Below, piece by piece: positions 58,126 through 64,000 of a stretch of DNA of 64,000 nucleotides. The DNA is from Triplophysa rosa (lineage: Eukaryota; Chordata; Actinopteri; Cypriniformes; Nemacheilidae), in the NCBI RefSeq assembly GCF_024868665.1, contig NC_079908.1, positions 8,655,946 to 8,719,945 on the forward strand, in the 5' to 3' direction. Both the position numbers and the translations under genes were made by a program. The notes under the pieces were generated by a model. The model made no database searches, was not told where the DNA came from, and saw only the letters and a list, made by a program, of their open reading frames with translations. Position 1 is the first letter of the stretch. Each line of letters begins with the position of its first letter.

Positions 58126-59350
58126 GCTAGTGGACGCGAAAGCACTGTTTTTAGTCTGTTTCTTTGTGTGCTGTTTTGGGTTGTTTTCCCTGTACTCATG
58201 GGTGAGAAGCATTTAAACATTGAACGATTTAGGTAGTTAGATATGTAAAACGTGCGTTGCTTTTGCAATCCCAATATTTAAGAGTTGGATCATAGTTGAG
58301 CTACATGTTATTTAATAACAATGCATCTTTAAGAAAGTTTCGCCATACCTACATATAAACCAAGTCACAAGCAAGCCCTCAAAGCTTGTCCTCTAAAAAT
58401 GTAATGCCTCTTAACATCAAAAGTATAAGCCTGATAGACATTGTCATTATGCATTTATCAGTGTTAGTGGAGAGTCTGTCTACACAACCAGTCACACTAT
58501 ATTTATAATGCTTTAATGTTTTAAACCGCATGCCCTTCAATGCTCTCTGACACTAATGGGCCAGGATTGTCATTTTTACATTTACTCATATCTGTATATG
58601 TTTACTCCAATTAAATAGGTATTTTAAATAGGTTATTTAAATTATATAAAAATGACAATTAGGAAAACTAAAGCTGCAAAATGTAACTTTTTGGTTAAAT
58701 CAGTAACTGAGCAAGCGAATAAACAATTTATGTTTGAAACTGTTTTTTACTGAATTCACCTCCTCATGTCAATCGCCTCTCTTTTATGTGAGACAACATT
58801 ACATTACAAAACGCAAAAATGTATAATAATGAACAAACAAAAATATTTCTGGTTATTTTTAGAACTGATAGTGGTTTTGTAAGGTTGTTGTTTATGCACA
58901 ATCAGTTATGCAAATATATGTAGGTTGACATGCAGGGTTGGCATCGTACCATTGCATTTTTATTATTTAAATCAGTAATTGATCAGGATGTGACGAGACT
59001 TTGACAACCAGTAGAACAAAATTCATTTGAAACGTTAAAAATCAATGATTTCATCCACAGATCCTATATGAAGGGAGTTAAATAAAAATAAATGAAATGA
59101 TAATAATAATAATAAAACCATATTAGCGATTTCATTATATATAACTGTGCGCACAATATGTGCCAAAATAGATAATAAGATTAAATGATTTATGTGACAG
59201 TCAAATGTGTCAGATTTCAATACTTTCTTGTAAGGTGCAGTAAGTGCAGATCACTATACTCCACAACAGCAGGCGGCGCTGTGCTGTTGAACCATTTGTA
59301 CAGAAGCAAAGGCTTCTCCACACAGGTTCTGTTTGCTCTAGCTCTTAGAG
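58126..59350. promoter_or_regulatory. Intergenic promoter region between rbm22 and the divergent exon candidate
   Basis: About 1.2 kb separates the leftmost minus-strand donor exon from the rbm22 ATG. The stretch is mostly AT-rich with no recognised repeat apart from a short (TAA)n run near 59,100. The last 100 bp before the ATG are GC-richer and include a GGCGGCG motif near 59,270, a likely start-site zone for rbm22. No TATA box is convincing. The transcription start cannot be placed from sequence. Confidence 0.4.
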
Positions 59351-62300
59351 ATGGCGACGTCTTTGGGTTCCAACACTTACAACAGACAAAATTGGGAAGA
59401 TTCAGTAAGTAAAAAAATCCTTAGTGTTTTTACTTAAGAGTTATAGCGCATCATATCTAGCGGTTTTGTGTTTAAACTCTGTAAACTCAAGCACTTTATT
59501 GTTCTTGTACTGTATCATAGATAAGAGCCCTTTAGCCTCTGGCTAATGGAAAGTCTTTATAACATTTATAAAGTCAACAAGTTAGATTTTTATGAATTCG
59601 GGTCAGTTGGGACACCTTTGATAGTCATCTCTAGTTTTATGAAAATTTACCCGATTTTACCCTGTATAATCGTTGTCGTGAGATGCTCGAATGGCCGTGA
59701 TGTGTACAAACAGACTAGTGTGTCATCCCTCTCACTTAAATGCGTATCATGCTGATAAAAATATTGTTTCTTAAATAATGAATCAGACGAACAATATTGA
59801 AAATTAAATGAGAATTTAAAAGAGAATTGAAACCCGAACCTGCAATATCAATTTGTATACGAGTAATGTTTTACTCATTTGAACGTGTTTGTATAACAAA
59901 TATAAGTAGCATACTGGTGAAAGGGAGCACTTTATTTTAATTTTTCGCAATACAAGAAAAGATCAGAAAAGTTGAATACATTTTTAGTTGTCCCAGCTTG
60001 TCTTTTGTATGGTCGATACCATTATTTTTTTGTTTAACAATCACAGTTATTAGTTACTAAATGTGACGGATTGTAACATGATTCAATCGTTCATAACTTC
60101 TTTATGTCCTTTCACTTGATCTAAACAGGATTTTCCCATCCTCTGTCAAACATGCTTGGGTGAAAACCCCTACATCCGCATGGTAAGTACTAAGCAGAGT
60201 TATAGTTAACAAATAAATTCAGTGATGAACACATTTTAGTTGCATATTTTTACTCTGTAAATCTCTTTTTTTAAACAGTCCAAAGAGAAATATGGCAAAG
60301 AGTGTAAGGTACGGCAACATTCCTAAACAACATGCTCCAAATAAATTGACACCCCTGTTTTTCCTGTGTCAGTATTAAATCGCTCTGTATGTTTCTTTCT
60401 CTAGATCTGTGCACGTCCCTTCACTGTGTTTCGCTGGTGTCCTGGGGTCCGGATGCGCTTTAAAAAGACAGAGGTGTGTCAGACGTGCAGTAAAATGAAG
60501 AATGTGTGTCAGACATGCCTTCTGGATCTGGAATTCGGTAATGCAGTGTGTTATATGCATTCGAATTTTGTCCCAGTTTGTGGTCGTAAATTAAATATGT
60601 CAATTTAATGATCTAGATGAAAACCGTATTTCCACTATAAAAATGTTTATGTACGTTTCACAGGTTTGCCTATTCAGGTTCGAGACACAGGGCTGTCCGT
60701 TAAAGATGAAGTACCGAGATCAGACGTGAATAAAGAGTATTATACTCAAAACATGGAGAGAGAGGTAATCTGTCTGTATATTGAACGTTTATTCATTCAC
60801 CAGCATTACAAACGCGTACACACTATATTAACTATAGTAAGTAGACAGTTACTAGAGATGGAGGGTCACACAAACTTTCACTAACCATATGTTACAAAAT
60901 GTTTGTTTGTAGATAGCTAACTCCGATGGCACAAGACCTGTGGGACTGCTTGGTAAAGTACCCGGCCACAGTGATATGCTGCTTAAACTGGCTCGTACTT
61001 CCCCATACTACAAGAGGAACAGACCACACATATGCTCCTTCTGGGTGAAGGGAGAGTGCAAGAGAGGAGAAGAGTGTCCTTATAGGTGAACATCATCATA
61101 GCATATTTCATATTGCATGATATGTCTCATACATGTCCACACGTTGACATGTTTGACTCTAATGTGTTAATGTTGAATATTGATGACATTTTTGAACGGA
61201 TGAATGTTACTGCTGTAACATCACAGGCACGAGAAGCCCACTGATCCAGACGATCCACTTGCCGATCAAAACATTAAGGACCGTTACTATGGCATCAATG
61301 ATCCTGTGGCTGACAAACTTCTAAAGCGGGCCACCACCATGCCCAGACTGGATATACCTGATGACAAATCCATCACTACACTTTATATCGGAGGCCTGGG
61401 AGAGGACGTCACAGACTCTGAGCTCAGGTGAGTGCACTATACAGCATTCTTACTTCAAGCTTTATTTGAACATATAGACTGTTTCAGCGGCAACAACGTA
61501 AACAAATGTTATGTGGCCCAAGCTTAACTTCCGGAAGACCTTCACAAAGGATCAATAGCTGTTAGTAGTTTATAATAACTGTGAGTAGTTTTAATTGAAT
61601 TTAATACGATTAATATACAGTAAAATATTAATATCACTTAATACTGATATAAGTTAAATATCAAATAAATTGTTATATTACAAGCCATTAGCCAGACCAA
61701 TAACCAAACACAGACTAACCCGGAGGTTAAGTTCGGGCCAGGCGCATATACATGGGATGAAGCAGTATAAATATAGTCAAAATGATCTCCATTTATGGTC
61801 ATTTTAAATATGAGCGATATTCATTTGAAAGAAGTCAAATGATTCTACACTGTCAATAAATACAATTCTGTCATTGTTTATGAGTCACACTCGCGTCTCT
61901 CCAAACTCTTACATTGTTGTTTGTACAGGAATGGTATAGGTAGCTTAAGGTAAAGCTTTATCAAAGATGTCTAATGTGCAATATTTTATTTCTTCACAAG
62001 AAATCACTTCTACCAATTTGGGGAGATTCGTACCATCACCATCGTTCAACGGCAGCAGTGTGCATTCATCCAGTTTGCCACGCGACCGTCTGCAGAGACG
62101 GCAGCAGAGAAATCCTTCAACAAACTTATCATCAACGGCCGGCGTCTTAACGTTAAATGGGGCAGGTTAGTGACTTACCATCATGTGTAAGGTATCACTC
62201 TGTGCGTTGGCTGTGCTTATTGTTGCTCTGTGTGGTTCAGGTCACAAGCAGCTCGAGGGAAGGAGAAAGAAGGGCAGACGGAGAGTGGAATCATGCTGGA

Positions 62301-62845
62301 GCCAGTGCCTGGACTCCCTGGTGGTAAGACCTTCTCAACTTTCAACACACAGTCTCACTGTTACGTATGTGTAGGAATCTAGAGATGTTTATGAGGACAG
62401 GGTCATGTTACATCTGCTTACCATTTTGAGGCCTGTGTAATGCAGAGCAGCAGGTAAAACGTTGTATTTTTATGACAGCTTTGCCCCCTCCTCCTTTATC
62501 TGATGAGGACGCCCCGGCCAACTATTTTAACCTGGGACCCTCCAGCTCTCCTGCTGTCATGAACTTCCAGGGACTTCCTCCTCCACCTGGTGTTGCCATG
62601 CCTCCACCTCCTGGTGAGCATCACCGCATCCTTCCTCCAGCCCTTTTTTATCTTCAAGCACTTTTCTATTCCATTAAATATGTCTGCACTGCTTAGGTTT
62701 CGGTCCTCCTATGTACCACACCATGGATCCCATGGCCCCACCAATGCCCCCTCCTATGGCCATGAGGCCCCCCGGACAGGTCCACTACCCTTCCCAGGAT
62801 CCTCAGCGGATGGGCGCCCATGCAAGTCGCCACGGAGGCCCATAG
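59351..62845 (+). CDS. rbm22: Pre-mRNA-splicing factor RBM22, complete, 11 coding exons
   Basis: Coding exons are 59351-59404, 60129-60182, 60279-60308, 60405-60537, 60664-60764, 60913-61085, 61227-61427, 62001-62165, 62241-62323, 62479-62613 and 62697-62845. They total 1,278 nt (425 residues plus TAG), and every junction is GT-AG and in phase. The protein starts [17 protein letters not shown], matching the known RBM22 start, and human RBM22 is 420 residues. Cysteine pairs in residues 24-85 form the N-terminal zinc-binding part. A CCCH finger uses C165, C173, C179 and H183 (x7, x5, x3), its histidine coming from the next exon. An RRM spans about 232-303, with RNP2 LYIGGL at 234-239 and RNP1 around 267-274. 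The tail from about 332 is rich in Pro, Met and Gly. The family (yeast Cwc2/Ecm2 relatives) acts in the nucleus, contacting U6 snRNA and pre-mRNA near the spliceosome catalytic centre. No break or missing key residue is seen. The ATG is the first in frame with the conserved N-terminus. Confidence 0.97.
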
Positions 62846-63394
62846 ATGGTCATACAGCTACCTCACTGTTCTGTGCAAATTAAAGAACCCAATGTTATGA
62901 TGTCGCCGCTGGTATTTTTGAAATCTGTCTGTCAATCAGTTGCAGGAGTGAGTTGGATGGAATGTGATGGACAAGCAAGACAGCAATTTGTAGACAATAG
63001 AAAAATACCGGCATCTTGGAAGTTTTTTTTATCTCAGTTTGGATGTTTCTAAACTTTCGATTTGTTGTTAATGGTTTCTGTGTTCCTCAAGATCTTTCTG
63101 ACCTGTTACTGGATTCTGTGTATTATATATTTAATATGAAATGCAGACATCATGCCTTAGATTAAGTTGCAATGACCAATAATACCAAAGGGGGGCACTG
63201 TTGACCATTTCAGGGGCCTGCCAACATTTTTTACCCCATTGAAATATTCCAGGGCCCATATACAGTTCTCACCAGTGTCCACCCCATTTTCCTTTTTATC
63301 CTTTTGCATGTATCTGTTTTTATAATTGCATAGATCAATGTGTTGACCCAAAGTGTTTTTTTTAAATATACAACTGTGTTATTGTTGTAATTAG

Positions 63395-63400
63395 AATAAA
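63395..63400 (+). terminator. Poly(A) signal of rbm22
   Basis: An AATAAA hexamer lies 550 bp after the rbm22 stop codon, and I saw no earlier canonical hexamer in the 3' flank. It implies a 3' UTR of about 0.57 kb ending near 63,415-63,430. That would leave only about 130-150 bp before the stop codon of the opposing myozenin gene, so the two 3' UTRs may overlap. Inferred from the motif only. Confidence 0.6.
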
Positions 63401-63559
63401 GAAGCTTCACATATTTAACAAAACTAATTTGTGAAATGCAATGCAACACATGTAAACTTGAGTAACGTTTAGCATTTCATGGCTCAGCTCGCAACTCTCA
63501 TCAATGGTTTAAGCGTCACTCAGAACTCAGTCCAAGAGATTTCATTCATTCTCCAAAAA

Positions 63560-63743
63560 TCACAGATCAGGAGATTCTCCAGCAATGGGGGTGTTCCAGC
63601 CCTGCGGGATGCGGTTGAAGTTGGGGCGATGACACATCCTTTCCCAGGTCAGGTTTGGCTCGGTATGAGTCTGTAGTAGTTCAAAGCCAGGGAGTGGTAG
63701 AGTTCTCACAGTACCTGCGGTTCCACCGAATGGCATAGGAGCT
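63560..63743 (-). CDS. myoz3: Myozenin family, last coding exon (most like myoz3), partial gene
   Basis: On the minus strand a splice acceptor (GTCTTGACAG) is followed by an exon of 184 nt of coding sequence, 60 full codons and TGA, entered with two bases supplied by the previous exon. It reads APMPFGGTAGTV, then RPNFNRIPQGW, then a short acidic end. Myozenins (calsarcins, Z-disc proteins binding alpha-actinin, filamin, telethonin and calcineurin) end with an N-R-x-(A)-M-P-(Y/F)-G-G block followed by a RPSFNRTPIPW-like block, and both are present here in order. The remaining exons lie beyond the right edge. The tail-to-tail placement with rbm22 matches the mammalian RBM22-MYOZ3 order as I recall it, which favours myoz3 over myoz1 or myoz2. 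The paralogue number cannot be told. Confidence 0.85.
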
Positions 63744-64000
63744 CTGTCAAGACAAATCACAACCGTTCTTTCATGTACCAGAATATATTTTAACCTTTGT
63801 TACGCAGCAGTCAGAGTGAGGTTTTTATCCTTTTTAAGTTTAACGTAAATGTTTTGTGCTCTTATCTACTTATTTACAGAGAGAGAAGTAGAAAACAAGC
63901 TAGATTTGAACTAGCAGCACTAAGGCCTAAAAAGTTCCTCATAAAATTCTGTCATTATTGAACCCTTTTGCAATCACAAGTTTAACTTGATTTATGTGTA
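63744..64000. other. Presumed myozenin intron
   Basis: Upstream of the myozenin exon on the minus strand. No second exon is recognisable before the window ends. Confidence 0.5.

Overview
The window is vertebrate nuclear DNA, almost certainly from a cyprinid or close otophysan fish. The evidence is GT-AG spliced genes, a recognisable rbm22 gene next to a myozenin exon, a tRNA-derived SINE with a typical teleost 3' body, and a very dense set of short inverted-repeat DNA transposons (MITEs). There is nothing prokaryotic in it: no operons, CRISPR array or phage genes. Most short open frames are chance frames in AT-rich intergenic or intronic DNA.

The coding part lies at the right edge. rbm22 (59,351-62,845, + strand) is complete in 11 coding exons, every junction is in phase, and it predicts a 425-residue spliceosomal RNA-binding protein. 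About 700 bp past its stop, the last coding exon of a myozenin gene (most like myoz3) runs on the opposite strand (63,560-63,743). This is the same tail-to-tail arrangement I recall for RBM22 and MYOZ3 in mammals. Upstream of rbm22, a CpG-containing region at about 57.9-58.1 kb has two good splice donors on the minus strand. It looks like the 5' end of a divergent gene whose long introns could fill much of the rest of the window. Two small minus-strand exon candidates (33,508-33,537 and 30,266-30,375) are phase-compatible with it, but I could not name the gene.

From 1 to about 57.8 kb the sequence is a patchwork of single-copy AT-rich DNA, a few GC-richer unique patches that may be regulatory, and mobile elements. 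Many elements have exact boundaries. There are hAT-type MITEs with TAGGG-type ends and perfect 8-bp target duplications, TTAA-flanked palindromic elements, a TWA-flanked Harbinger-like family, and a deleted hAT element that still encodes a transposase N-terminus. Two TTAA-flanked copies carry a THAP-like zinc-finger exon. Insertions within insertions are common (about 6.3-7.0, 8.97-9.44, 20.3-20.9, 30.6-31.7 and 46.7-48.7 kb), so relative ages can be read directly.

Two structures need special attention. A 684-bp block is repeated apparently without change on either side of a single N at 27,785, which is most likely an assembly join error. A real tandem duplication of about 475 bp at 51.0-52.56 kb has a 603-bp MITE in one copy and the matching empty site in the other.
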